In this document: positions 53,251-61,496 of the stretch, piece after piece | Layout of the letters: every line of letters begins with the position of its first letter | How positions within the stretch are numbered: position 1 is the first letter of the stretch | NCBI RefSeq assembly: GCF_009870825.1 | Contig: NZ_WTWY01000009.1 | Location: 180,774 to 244,773 of the forward strand | Reading direction: 5' to 3' | Length of the DNA: 64,000 bases | Source: Paenibacillus sp. USDA918EY | Lineage (GTDB): Bacteria > Bacillota > Bacilli > Paenibacillales > Paenibacillaceae | Translations under genes and position numbers: made by a program | The notes under the pieces: generated by a model | Seen by the model: the letters and a program-made list of their open reading frames with translations, nothing else | Told to the model about the DNA's origin: nothing | The model's database searches: none

Positions 53251-53366
53251 GGATTTTGCAAAATTCGATTCCGGCCGCTCCACGGCACAATCTATGGACG
53301 AACGTAACCGCTTCGCTCCGGATATTGCTGATTGAAGGCCGTTTTTTGGAATCTTGCAAAATCTTC
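53251..53366 (-). repeat. Leader repeat element, copy C (upstream of kdgK)
   Basis: A 116-bp segment is bounded by GGATTTTGCAAAATTCGA and GGAATCTTGCAAAATCTTC, closely related to copy B and more distantly to copy A. It begins about 6 bases after the predicted transcription start of the kdgK promoter and ends 26 bases before the kdgK start codon. In RNA sense it contains a GGAgCGAA / TTCGTCC helix with one bulged G. Confidence 0.8.
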
Positions 53367-53378
53367 AAGTCTGTACCT

Positions 53379-53407
53379 ATTGTCGGCGCAGGAAGATGGG
53401 TTGTCAA
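53379..53407 (-). promoter_or_regulatory. Sigma-A promoter of kdgK-kdgA
   Basis: On the minus strand a perfect TTGACA and GACAAT are 17 bases apart; transcription would start near 53372, just outside repeat copy C. Confidence 0.65.
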
Positions 53408-53461
53408 TACGCAAACCCTTCATCACCTTGGCATAATTTAATGAAATGGCAGCGTTTTAAA

Positions 53462-53477
53462 TGTGAAATAAATCACA
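53462..53477 (+). promoter_or_regulatory. CRP/FNR-type palindrome upstream of the acyltransferase gene
   Basis: TGTGA-AATAAA-TCACA is a perfect match to the CRP/FNR consensus TGTGA-N6-TCACA, the form bound by Bacillus Fnr. It is centred at 53469.5. A -10 TAATTT at 53499-53504 would put the transcription start at 53511 and the site exactly at -41.5, the class II activator position. No -35 is present. Confidence 0.7.
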
Positions 53478-53534
53478 ACAAAAGACGGCAAAGCGTAGTA
53501 ATTTAAAGGTGTCAACGATCTGGAGGGAACCACC

Positions 53535-54566
53535 ATGGAAAAAACGCTGCCAAAACAAGGAGAAACCTACTTTCTGAATTTGCGGTTTCTGCTGATTCTT
53601 ACCGTCTGCATAGCCAACGCCATCGAACCGCTGATCGCCCGGATGGGCGGCCTGCATGCGCTGTACAGTTGGATTTACACCTTTCATATCCCCCTGTTCG
53701 TTCTGGTCACCGGTTATTTTTCCAAAGGCGGGCTGGACGGTCCGGACGGACGCAAAACGCTGCTGCAGATCGGCATGCAGTATATCATCTTTCAAAGCCT
53801 GTATTCTTTTCTGGATATAACCCTATTCCGCGTCCCGAACATTCGGCATTCGTTTTTCGCCCCTTACCTGCTGCTCTGGTTTTTGGTGAGCCATATGGGA
53901 TGGCGCCTCATGATGCTCGGGATGCGCAGGCTTCCGCCGGCCGGCCGGTTTGCGGTCGCCGCCGCGCTGGGCATCATGGTCGGGTATTTGCCGCTGGACG
54001 GGGCATGGTTAAGCATTAGCCGAACGTTTGTGTACCTGCCCTTTTACGTGATCGGCTATCATTTTTCGTTTGACGCGTTTATGCGATTTTTCACGTTGAA
54101 AAAAAGGTTCGTAGCCGCCGCTGCCTCGGCATTGCTCCTGATCGTCATCGCCTTGACGGGGCTTGCCCCGCCCCCGGGCTGGCTGTACGGCAGCATGACC
54201 TATATGCAAATGGGGCATCCCGAATGGTATGCCGGCGTATACCGGCTTGCCGTGTACGGCCTGCAAATCGGCTCGGCGGCTGCTTTCCTGGGCTGGGTTC
54301 CGTTCCGGCAAGGGCGCCTCACGGATTTGGGACGGCGCACGTTGTACGTGTTCCTGCTTCACGGCTTGATCATCCGCTTGGCGGCCGCCTCGGGGCTATA
54401 CGGCTTTATTCTCCATCCGGCAGCGGCGGTGCCGGTCGTTGCGGGGGCGGCGCTGCTTGCGTTCGCTCTTGCCCAGCCCGCCGTCAAAAAAGCGGCCCAT
54501 CCGGTCGTTGAACCGCCGGTCACGTGGATTTTGCGCCTGGAACGGATGGCCTTCGGCAAACCTTGA
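53535..54566 (+). CDS. Membrane acyltransferase 3 family protein (fucose 4-O-acetylase-like)
   Basis: The 343-residue protein has about ten membrane helices. It shows the family layout: an N-terminal helix FLLILTVCIANAIEPLIAR, then YSWIYTFHIPLFVLVTGYFSKGG near residue 45 (the conserved His and membrane loop), YLLLWFLVSHMGWR near 115 and FLLHGLIIR near 270. Members O-acetylate cell wall or exported polysaccharides. The closest resemblance is to COG3594-type YkrP/YfiQ proteins. The ATG follows GGAGGG by 7 bases. A CRP/FNR-type site suggests induction under oxygen limitation. Confidence 0.82.
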   Translation: MEKTLPKQGETYFLNLRFLLILTVCIANAIEPLIARMGGLHALYSWIYTFHIPLFVLVTGYFSKGGLDGPDGRKTLLQIGMQYIIFQSLYSFLDITLFRVPNIRHSFFAPYLLLWFLVSHMGWRLMMLGMRRLPPAGRFAVAAALGIMVGYLPLDGAWLSISRTFVYLPFYVIGYHFSFDAFMRFFTLKKRFVAAAASALLLIVIALTGLAPPPGWLYGSMTYMQMGHPEWYAGVYRLAVYGLQIGSAAAFLGWVPFRQGRLTDLGRRTLYVFLLHGLIIRLAAASGLYGFILHPAAAVPVVAGAALLAFALAQPAVKKAAHPVVEPPVTWILRLERMAFGKP

Positions 54567-54716
54567 GCCGATTCGCTTTCCTTATAAAGGCGATATCCGG
54601 TCCGACACGCTTGGATCCGGCAAAACAAAATATCCACGCAAACTAGGGCCTTGGCTTCGAAGCTGATTCAGGTACTTTCGGAGGGCCCCGAAATTTATTA
54701 ACAATATCATGTCAAA

Positions 54717-54762
54717 AAAAGGCTTCTCCCCTCCTGCTTCGAATCGGGGGAGCCTTTTTCGT
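54717..54762 (+). terminator. Terminator after the acyltransferase gene
   Basis: AGGCT-CTCCCC pairs with GGGGGAGCCT around a loop of about 15 bases, followed by TTTTTCG. Confidence 0.75.
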
Positions 54763-54925
54763 CTCTTTTCGCCGCTTCGCCGCCGTTGGTTGCGGATTCA
54801 CCGCTAGAAAAACCGCTCATTTTGTGATAGACTCATATAAATCGTTTATTCGGGCACTTCTACCAGTAACCGCGCTAAAGCGAGAAGCAATCATAATTTT
54901 TGTAAAAGTAGGGGGAAGAGACACC
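54763..54925 (+). other. ilvD leader region
   Basis: No gene, T-box or other known riboswitch is recognisable in this stretch. AATTTTTGTAAAAGT at 54895-54909 matches the CodY box AATTTTCWGAAAATT at 11 of 15 positions and overlaps the region just before the ribosome-binding site. A CGCTaaAGCG mini-hairpin lies near 54873. I could not fix a promoter. Confidence 0.3.
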
Positions 54926-56611
54926 ATGGCACCTAAAAAAATGCGTTCAGACATGATCAAAAAAGGCTTTGACCGCGCTCCGCACCGCAGCCTGCTGCGT
55001 GCCGCCGGCGTCAAAGAGGAGGATTTCGGCAAACCGTTCATCGCCGTCTGCAACTCCTATATCGATATCGTTCCCGGACATGTGCATCTTCAGGAATTCG
55101 GCAAGCTGGTAAAAGAAGCGATCCGCGAAGCCGGCGGCGTTCCGTTCGAATTCAACACGATCGGCGTCGACGACGGCATCGCGATGGGCCATATCGGCAT
55201 GCGTTATTCGCTTCCGAGCCGCGAAATTATCGCAGACTCCCTGGAAACGGTCGTATCCGCGCACTGGTTCGACGGCATGGTCTGCATCCCGAACTGCGAC
55301 AAAATCACGCCGGGCATGCTGATGGGCGCGCTGCGCGTCAACATCCCGACCATCTTCGTCAGCGGCGGTCCGATGAAGGCCGGCGTCGACAGCAAAGGCC
55401 GTAAATTGTCCCTGACCTCGGTATTCGAAGGCGTCGGCGCCCACCAAGTCGGCAAAATTTCCGACGACGACCTGCTTGAGCTCGAACAATACGGCTGTCC
55501 GACCTGCGGCTCCTGCTCGGGCATGTTCACCGCAAACTCCATGAACTGTCTGGCGGAAGCGCTTGGTCTCGCTATGCCGGGGAACGGAACGATTCTGGCG
55601 GTTGCCGAAGAACGCAAGGAGTTCGTCAAGCAATCGGCACGCCAGTTGATGGAACTTGTCAAAATGGACCTGAAGCCACGCGACATCGTGACGCTGGAAT
55701 CGATCGACAACGCGTTTGCCCTCGATATGGCGATGGGCGGCTCCACCAACACCGTGCTGCATACGCTGGCGCTGGCCCAGGAAGCCGGCATCGATTATCC
55801 GCTGGAGCGCATCAACGAAGTGGCCAACCGCGTGCCTCACATTTCCAAGCTGGCGCCGGCCTCCGACTATTTTATCGAGGACGTGCACACAGCCGGCGGC
55901 GTCAGCGCCGTCCTGCATGAGCTTCTGAAAAAACCGGGCGCCCTTCACGGCGACTGCATCACCGTAACCGGCAAAACGCTTGCGGAAAACGTGGCCGGCT
56001 GCGAAATTCTCGACAAAAACGTCATCCATCCGATCGACCAGCCTTATTCCGAACGCGGCGGTCTCGCCGTATTGTACGGCAACCTTGCGCCGGAAGGTTC
56101 GATCATCAAGGTCGGCGCGGTCGACCCTTCGGTTGGCGGATACCATAAAGGTCCTGCCATCTGCTTCGATTCCCAGGATGAAGCGCTGGCAGGCATCGCG
56201 AACGGCAAAGTCAAGGAAGGCATGGTTGTCGTCATCCGTTATGAAGGTCCTAAAGGCGGACCGGGCATGCCGGAAATGCTCGCCCCTACGTCGCAAATCG
56301 TCGGCATGGGGCTCGGCGCCAAAGTCGGCCTGATCACGGACGGACGTTTCTCGGGCGCATCCCGCGGCATCAGCATCGGGCATATCTCTCCGGAAGCTGC
56401 CGAAGGCGGTCCGATCGCTTTCGTCGAAGACGGCGACATCATCGAGCTTGATCTCAACAACCGTAAAATCGAGCTTCATATCAGCGATGAAGAAATGGCC
56501 GCCCGCCGCGCCAATTGGAAAGGCTTCGAACCGAAAGTCAAAACGGGCTACCTGGCGCGTTATTCCAAACTGGTGACCAACGCCAGCCAAGGCGGAGTCA
56601 TGAAAATTTAA
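54926..56611 (+). CDS. ilvD: Dihydroxy-acid dehydratase
   Basis: The 561-residue iron-sulfur enzyme performs the third step of valine and isoleucine synthesis. Cluster ligands lie in CNSYIDIVPGHVHL, CIPNCDKITPGMLM and CPTCGSCSGMFTANSMNCL. FALDMAMGGSTNTVLH and LITDGRFSGASRGISIGHISPEA are further signatures. The ATG at 54926 has GGGGGAAG upstream; the longer frame from 54824 has no ribosome-binding site. The gene is alone, away from other ilv genes. Confidence 0.96.
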   Translation: MAPKKMRSDMIKKGFDRAPHRSLLRAAGVKEEDFGKPFIAVCNSYIDIVPGHVHLQEFGKLVKEAIREAGGVPFEFNTIGVDDGIAMGHIGMRYSLPSREIIADSLETVVSAHWFDGMVCIPNCDKITPGMLMGALRVNIPTIFVSGGPMKAGVDSKGRKLSLTSVFEGVGAHQVGKISDDDLLELEQYGCPTCGSCSGMFTANSMNCLAEALGLAMPGNGTILAVAEERKEFVKQSARQLMELVKMDLKPRDIVTLESIDNAFALDMAMGGSTNTVLHTLALAQEAGIDYPLERINEVANRVPHISKLAPASDYFIEDVHTAGGVSAVLHELLKKPGALHGDCITVTGKTLAENVAGCEILDKNVIHPIDQPYSERGGLAVLYGNLAPEGSIIKVGAVDPSVGGYHKGPAICFDSQDEALAGIANGKVKEGMVVVIRYEGPKGGPGMPEMLAPTSQIVGMGLGAKVGLITDGRFSGASRGISIGHISPEAAEGGPIAFVEDGDIIELDLNNRKIELHISDEEMAARRANWKGFEPKVKTGYLARYSKLVTNASQGGVMKI

Positions 56612-56635
56612 GCCTAGTCTCCCTACGAAGAATCA

Positions 56636-56680
56636 AGGGGCGGCGCTGCCGGTCGTTATGACCGCGGCGCCGCCCCTTCT
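56636..56680 (+). terminator. Terminator of ilvD
   Basis: GGGGCGGCGC pairs with GCGCCGCCCC, with an inner CGGTC/GACCG stem, followed by TTCTTCATTTT. Confidence 0.75.
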
Positions 56681-56716
56681 TCATTTTAGCCGATGATCTT
56701 GAACATCCTCAAAATG

Positions 56717-56760
56717 AGAAAACCCCCGTCAAGCGGATCACGCCCGCCGGGGGTTTTCGA
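56717..56760 (-). terminator. Terminator of the polysaccharide deacetylase gene
   Basis: On the minus strand AAAACCCCCG pairs with CGGGGGTTTT with an inner GCGGGCGTGATCCGC hairpin; TTTTCTCATTTT follows. Confidence 0.7.
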
Positions 56761-56767
56761 TTGCAAG

Positions 56768-58180
56768 TCAGATGGCCGGCGTCGAGCTTTCCAGCTCTTG
56801 CGCCGTCAAATTCAGGTCGTTTGGTTCGTTTTGCTCCGTCTGTTCGTTCCGTCTTCGTCTCGATTCATGATGATGGCGGTGCGAGCCGCTTTCGGCATAA
56901 CGCTCCAAAAACTCGCCGATGGGCATCAGCAGCATTTTCGGCACGAGCTGCTGGGATTGCTCCTTCAATCTGGATTGTCCGGACGGATGAATAACGCTAA
57001 GTAAAAATTTCAGATAAAGCCGGGAAGATCTTGAAAAGAGCCCGTCCTTTAAATCCACGATCCGGAACCCGAACTGCTCCGGTCCGCGATTGACCATGGT
57101 TACGCCATAAAGCGTCTTGGCATCCATCGCCTTTGGATCCTCCAAAATACACTGGGCGAGCGCCGGAAATTCCTTCTCCATCGTCCGGATCAGATGGATG
57201 GCCAGATGGACCGCCGAGCGCGACCTCACGCCGAAACGGAAAAGTTTTTCGTTGTCGAAATGAAGTTCGACGACTTGATCGCCTTTATCGAGGACCGTTC
57301 CATCCTCAAGCTCGATCTTCTGTCCGCTGTATTTGCGTACCCTGTAATGCAGCATCGGGTCATACGGGTTGACGGTTTTCAACCGGAACATTTTGTGGAA
57401 AGCCGCTTCCCACAAAAGCCACAGTCTGACGATCGCCAGCTTGGAGAAAGACAATTTTTTTTCCGGAGAATTTTCCTTTGCCTTGATCATGTCGTCGACC
57501 CTGATGCTTTTCAGGCCTTGGCGTTTTGCTTCTTCCAGCACCCGCTCCAGCGCGATCAGCATTTGACGCGGCGCGTCCGGGTTCGCCCCGGCGGTTGTGC
57601 CGCAGTCGTGAAGCAACAGCACTTCTCCCGGATGAAGCTTTTGGAGCATTCTTTCCGTCAGCCTGTCTGCACCGATCCTTTCCCTCCAGTCGCCGAACAT
57701 CGCGGACCAGAGCACGATTTTAAACTTGCCGCTGCGTTTTTTGTTCAAATCGAAAAGGTTGACGATCCCCCATGGGGGTCGGTAATACAACGAGCGCTCG
57801 CCGGTGATCGAATGAATGATCTTATCCGTCTTCATAATCTGTTTCGTTACCGTCGCCGGCCGCATCAGCCAGTTGGACTTATGAACGTAATTATGAATCC
57901 CGATCAGATGGCCTTCGTCGTACATTCGCTTGACCAGCTCCGGATGCTGCTCGGCATGGGACCCGACAACAAAAAAGGTTGCCTTGGCATCATACTTCTT
58001 GAGCAAATCCAGCAGCTGGGGCGTGTACTGCGGATCAGGGCCGTCGTCGAAGGTAAGCGCGTATTCATGTTCGGTCGAACCTCTCCGAAAAACGCGGAAC
58101 CCGAAAATACGGGTGATCAGTCCGGGAATAAAAGCATAAAAAGATGAAATATAAAACAACCAAAGCAGCAAAGTCTGCAT
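56768..58180 (-). CDS. Polysaccharide deacetylase with a fused C-terminal domain
   Basis: The 470-residue protein has an N-terminal membrane helix (LLLWLFYISSFYAFIPGLI) and a NodB-type deacetylase domain. That domain has ALTFDDGPDPQYTP (motif 1), IGIHNYVHKSNW (motif 2, His-x3-His), YYRPPWG (motif 3) and VLLLHD (motif 5). It should remove acetyl groups from GlcNAc or MurNAc in wall glycans outside the membrane. Residues about 250-430 form a second region resembling the small YkoP-like domain; its role is unknown. The tail is rich in His, Arg, Asn and Glu. The ATG at 58180 has GTGGGG upstream. Confidence 0.85.
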   Translation of the reverse strand: MQTLLLWLFYISSFYAFIPGLITRIFGFRVFRRGSTEHEYALTFDDGPDPQYTPQLLDLLKKYDAKATFFVVGSHAEQHPELVKRMYDEGHLIGIHNYVHKSNWLMRPATVTKQIMKTDKIIHSITGERSLYYRPPWGIVNLFDLNKKRSGKFKIVLWSAMFGDWRERIGADRLTERMLQKLHPGEVLLLHDCGTTAGANPDAPRQMLIALERVLEEAKRQGLKSIRVDDMIKAKENSPEKKLSFSKLAIVRLWLLWEAAFHKMFRLKTVNPYDPMLHYRVRKYSGQKIELEDGTVLDKGDQVVELHFDNEKLFRFGVRSRSAVHLAIHLIRTMEKEFPALAQCILEDPKAMDAKTLYGVTMVNRGPEQFGFRIVDLKDGLFSRSSRLYLKFLLSVIHPSGQSRLKEQSQQLVPKMLLMPIGEFLERYAESGSHRHHHESRRRRNEQTEQNEPNDLNLTAQELESSTPAI

Positions 58181-58437
58181 GTCATAATCCCCACTTTTCT
58201 CTGATTGACTTTGACTTGCCGAAAGGCAGGTATCTCTATACAATGAATGTTGAGCACCAGCTAGAGCTGCCATAATAAGGATGGATCACCCGTAGCGGAA
58301 GTACTGAATAATATAAAGACGCTATCTTTCATTTTATCACAGCATCCCGCGAAATAGGCTATTTTTTTAATCGTGGAATAGATATTTTCTTATTTATTTT
58401 AGTTGTCCCATTGAATACATATGCTTAGGAGTGATAT

Positions 58438-59601
58438 TTGTTCATGCTTCCGCTATATAAAAAATATTGGCGAACCTTTCTCGACATCGGGATGATCGTG
58501 TTGACCGTTTTGCTTATCATGTACGTGTTCAGCAAGCTGTACCAGATCGCGGCACCCGTTTTTTTGTCTTTTCTCGTGTTTTTCATGATCGAACCGCTGG
58601 CCAAATTCCTGAATCGGAGAGGTTTGCCCAAAACGATTGCAGCGGCCATTTCCGTCCTTCTTTTTGTGCTTGTCATTTTGGGCATACTATTCGGCATCGG
58701 ACTGATCGTCGTTTCCCAAATCGCCCAAGTCCAAGATAATTTGCCCCAATACACGCAGATGATACAAACGGCTTTTGGCAAAACGACTGCTTTTCTCCAG
58801 CATAAAATCGAGGCCCTTCCCCCGAATATTACCGACAAAATGAACGACAACTTCAAAAAATTTACGGACTATGCCACAGGATGGGCCACCAGCTTCTTAA
58901 AGTATATGGTTTCGCTCTTTAGCTCGTTCTCCACGTTTATGGCCAATTTCGGCATCGCGATCATTCTCGCCTTTTTCCTGAGCACGGAAATCGGCGGCTG
59001 GCGCAAAATCGTGAAGGACAAGTCCCCGAAAACGCTAAAAAATGCCTATACGTTTATGAAGACGTACGTGCTGAAAGCGATCGGCTCCTACATCAGAGCG
59101 CAAATGCTGATGGTGTTGATCACATTCGTGTTGATTTACGTCGGGCTGCTTATTTTGGGAACGGGGAGCGAACTTTCGATTGCGCTCGTGTGCGCGATTT
59201 TCGATATTTTGCCTTTGGTGGGCGTTCCGGTCGTTTTGATTCCGTGGATCGTTTACCTGTTTATCGTCGGCAACATCAGCCTGGCCATCGGGTTATGCGT
59301 CCTGCTGGCGGTCGTTCTGCTGACGCGCCAGCTGCTCGAGCCTAGAATTACCGGCAACTCCATCGGCATTTCCTCCGCATTTCTGATGTTATCGTTTATG
59401 ATCATTTCGCTATCGGTTTTTGGCGTGGCCGGCCTCATTCTTTCGCCGGTTTTGCTTATTATGCTCAAAGAGCTTCTGCAGCAGGGTTATCTCCAGCGCT
59501 GGATCCGCCTGCCGCAGGAAGAGTTCGACGTTTCCCCGTTCGAAATGAGCGCGCCTGCACCCCAGGAGACTAAGCGCTCCCGGAAGCAAGCAGATTCATA
59601 A
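58438..59601 (+). CDS. AI-2E family (PerM-like) membrane protein
   Basis: The 387-residue protein has about eight membrane helices in the AI-2E pattern: three N-terminal helices, a soluble stretch (QIAQVQDNLPQYTQMIQTAFG), then a C-terminal bundle containing FDILPLVGVPVVLIPWIVYL and LEPRITGNSIGISSAFLMLSFMI. The family includes antiporters and putative small-molecule exporters; the name does not prove AI-2 transport. A TTG at 58438 has AGGAG 6-7 bases upstream; ATG 58444 is the alternative. Its last 32 bases overlap the convergent PBP gene. The 257 bases upstream hold no gene I can support. Confidence 0.85.
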   Translation: MFMLPLYKKYWRTFLDIGMIVLTVLLIMYVFSKLYQIAAPVFLSFLVFFMIEPLAKFLNRRGLPKTIAAAISVLLFVLVILGILFGIGLIVVSQIAQVQDNLPQYTQMIQTAFGKTTAFLQHKIEALPPNITDKMNDNFKKFTDYATGWATSFLKYMVSLFSSFSTFMANFGIAIILAFFLSTEIGGWRKIVKDKSPKTLKNAYTFMKTYVLKAIGSYIRAQMLMVLITFVLIYVGLLILGTGSELSIALVCAIFDILPLVGVPVVLIPWIVYLFIVGNISLAIGLCVLLAVVLLTRQLLEPRITGNSIGISSAFLMLSFMIISLSVFGVAGLILSPVLLIMLKELLQQGYLQRWIRLPQEEFDVSPFEMSAPAPQETKRSRKQADS

Positions 59602-61342
59602 TATCCCCGAACAGGGAGGCGGCTTGATTGCCGCCTCCCTTCGGCATATTTTGGAACACGACCGCTAACGCATATTTAGGCTCTTTCACCGGTCCATAAC
59701 CGATAAACCATTGGTTGTTCCGTTCCTCGCCCCGGACCTTCACTTGTGCCGTTCCCGATTTGCCTGCAAGCTCCCATTCGGCCTTCCGCAGCGGTGTTCC
59801 CGTTCCGTCCGTCACCACCGTTCTCATCCATGCTTTCAGCAGGCCGGCCGTTTCCGGCCGAATGCTGCCCGAACTTGACGGCGCAAAATGCGGTTTGAAT
59901 GGTTTCATCAGCTGGCCGTTTGCATAAGAGACATGGTCGATGATTCTTGGCGCGCGGACTTGTCCGTCATGAAGGAGGGTTACGACCAGGTTGGCGGCCT
60001 GCAGCGGCGTGACCCGCACGTCCCGCTGCCCGATTCCGGACTGCGCCCTGACGCCCCCGTCCAAAGCTGCCGATTCGCTTGAAAAGATCGTCCCCGCTTC
60101 CTCATGATCAAACGGCTTCAGGACAGGCATCCCGAGCATGTCTTTCGCTTCCCATCCGACCGTCCGCCCGAACCCCAGCTTCCTTGCCGCCGATTCCAGC
60201 TCCTCCCCCGTCATCCGTTCCGCAAGCTCGGCGAAAACGACGTTGCAGGATTGGGCAAACGCCTGCTCCAGCGTCAACGCGCCATGCCCGGCCGTTTTCC
60301 AGCAGGATAACCCGTACTTGGCATATTTCCCCGAGCAGAAAAAGGCTTCGTCCACGGTCGTTACCCCCGCCTCCAATGCGGCGGCGGCCACCACCGTTTT
60401 AAAGATCGATCCCGGTGCGGTTGCCTGCACCGCTTTGTTGTTCCAAGCCCCTTGGTTCGGATCGACGTTCAGCGGATTGTAAAAAGGGCGGGAAACCATC
60501 GCGACGACGTCCGCATTGCTTGCGTCAAGCAAAACGACGGCGCCTTCCTTCATCCCCGCTTTTTCCGTCAGCTTTTCGATTTGCCGCTGAAGCGAAAGAT
60601 CGATCGTGGTCGTCAATCGCAACGGATAATAAGGATTGTTTGGCGACTTCAGCTGGATGCCCATACCCGGTATCGCCCGGTTTACACCGTCGACGGTATA
60701 ATAAACGGTTGTCGGCCCGACGCCGTGCAAAATCGGCTCCAACGTTTTTTCAAGCCCCGCGGCCCCTTCGCGGAACGCGTAACCGGTACGGGGCATATGA
60801 TTTTGACCCGGCATGTCGGACAAATATCCGAGCCACTGCATGCCGTTTGGTTTGCTATCATACCGCTGGGTATAGGGCAGCACTTCGAGACCGCTGAAAT
60901 TCAAAGCCGAAATCCGCTTCGCCTGCTGTTGGGTCAAAGCCAGCGGCACGCCGCCGCTTTTCCAAAGCACCGGCACGCTGAGCCCGCTCCATAAGTCCAA
61001 AAGACGGTTGGCATCCGTTCCAAGCGCCCGGGCTACCGGCTCCATTTTTCCGTCCTTGTTGTCCAGCAGCCCTTTGTTCACCGGAAACAAAACCGCGGCG
61101 GATATGGTTTTCCCCGTGATCGGTCTGCCGCTGCGGTCATAAATGTTTCCCCTGCCCGAATCGAGAACGACGCCCCTTTCCCTTTGCAGGACGGACATTT
61201 CCTGCAGCGTGTACATGCTGTCCGGCAGCTTCGAAGCGCGCAGCACAAGCTGGACATAGGCCAATCGCAAAATGAGCAGGACTAAAATTCCGGTCAGGAT
61301 AACCAACCCGTAAAATATGCGCTGTTTTTGTTTGAATGTCAT
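59570..61342 (-). CDS. Class B penicillin-binding protein (PbpI/SpoVD-like transpeptidase)
   Basis: The 590-residue protein has an N-terminal membrane anchor (FYGLVILTGILVLLILRLAYVQLV), a dimerisation region with RGNIYDRSGRPITG, and a transpeptidase domain with the active-site Ser in APGSIFKTV (about residue 312), SCN about 362 and KSGTA about 525. There are no PASTA repeats at the C-terminus. It cross-links peptidoglycan on the outer membrane face. Length fits PbpI/YrrR of B. subtilis, and a sporulation role is possible but not shown here. Confidence 0.9.
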   Translation of the reverse strand: MTFKQKQRIFYGLVILTGILVLLILRLAYVQLVLRASKLPDSMYTLQEMSVLQRERGVVLDSGRGNIYDRSGRPITGKTISAAVLFPVNKGLLDNKDGKMEPVARALGTDANRLLDLWSGLSVPVLWKSGGVPLALTQQQAKRISALNFSGLEVLPYTQRYDSKPNGMQWLGYLSDMPGQNHMPRTGYAFREGAAGLEKTLEPILHGVGPTTVYYTVDGVNRAIPGMGIQLKSPNNPYYPLRLTTTIDLSLQRQIEKLTEKAGMKEGAVVLLDASNADVVAMVSRPFYNPLNVDPNQGAWNNKAVQATAPGSIFKTVVAAAALEAGVTTVDEAFFCSGKYAKYGLSCWKTAGHGALTLEQAFAQSCNVVFAELAERMTGEELESAARKLGFGRTVGWEAKDMLGMPVLKPFDHEEAGTIFSSESAALDGGVRAQSGIGQRDVRVTPLQAANLVVTLLHDGQVRAPRIIDHVSYANGQLMKPFKPHFAPSSSGSIRPETAGLLKAWMRTVVTDGTGTPLRKAEWELAGKSGTAQVKVRGEERNNQWFIGYGPVKEPKYALAVVFQNMPKGGGNQAASLFGDIMNLLASGSA

Positions 61343-61438
61343 GGCGCACCGGTCCTTTTCGACGTTTTTTTTCCATTATGTCCTAATTGCGCCGCTTCCA
61401 ATCGATTATCCGGCGGGATGCCGGATTGAAAAGTAACG

Positions 61439-61485
61439 AAAAAAAGCCGCCCCGCAAGGCCGGTCAGGCCTAACGGGACAGCTAA
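61439..61485 (-). terminator. Terminator of the chemoreceptor gene
   Basis: On the minus strand an interrupted stem (AGC, TCCCG and AGGCC paired with GGCCT, CGGGG and GCT) is followed by T7. Confidence 0.75.
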
Positions 61486-61496
61486 ATAGAAAAACG

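Noticed and set aside
54763..54925. T-box riboswitch in front of ilvD
   Set aside because: No T-box sequence or specifier-loop arrangement was found, and the region is too short for one.
54947..56590. Long minus-strand open frame opposite ilvD
   Set aside because: The plus strand encodes a complete ilvD with all cluster motifs; the antisense frame is a result of GC-rich codon usage and resembles no protein.
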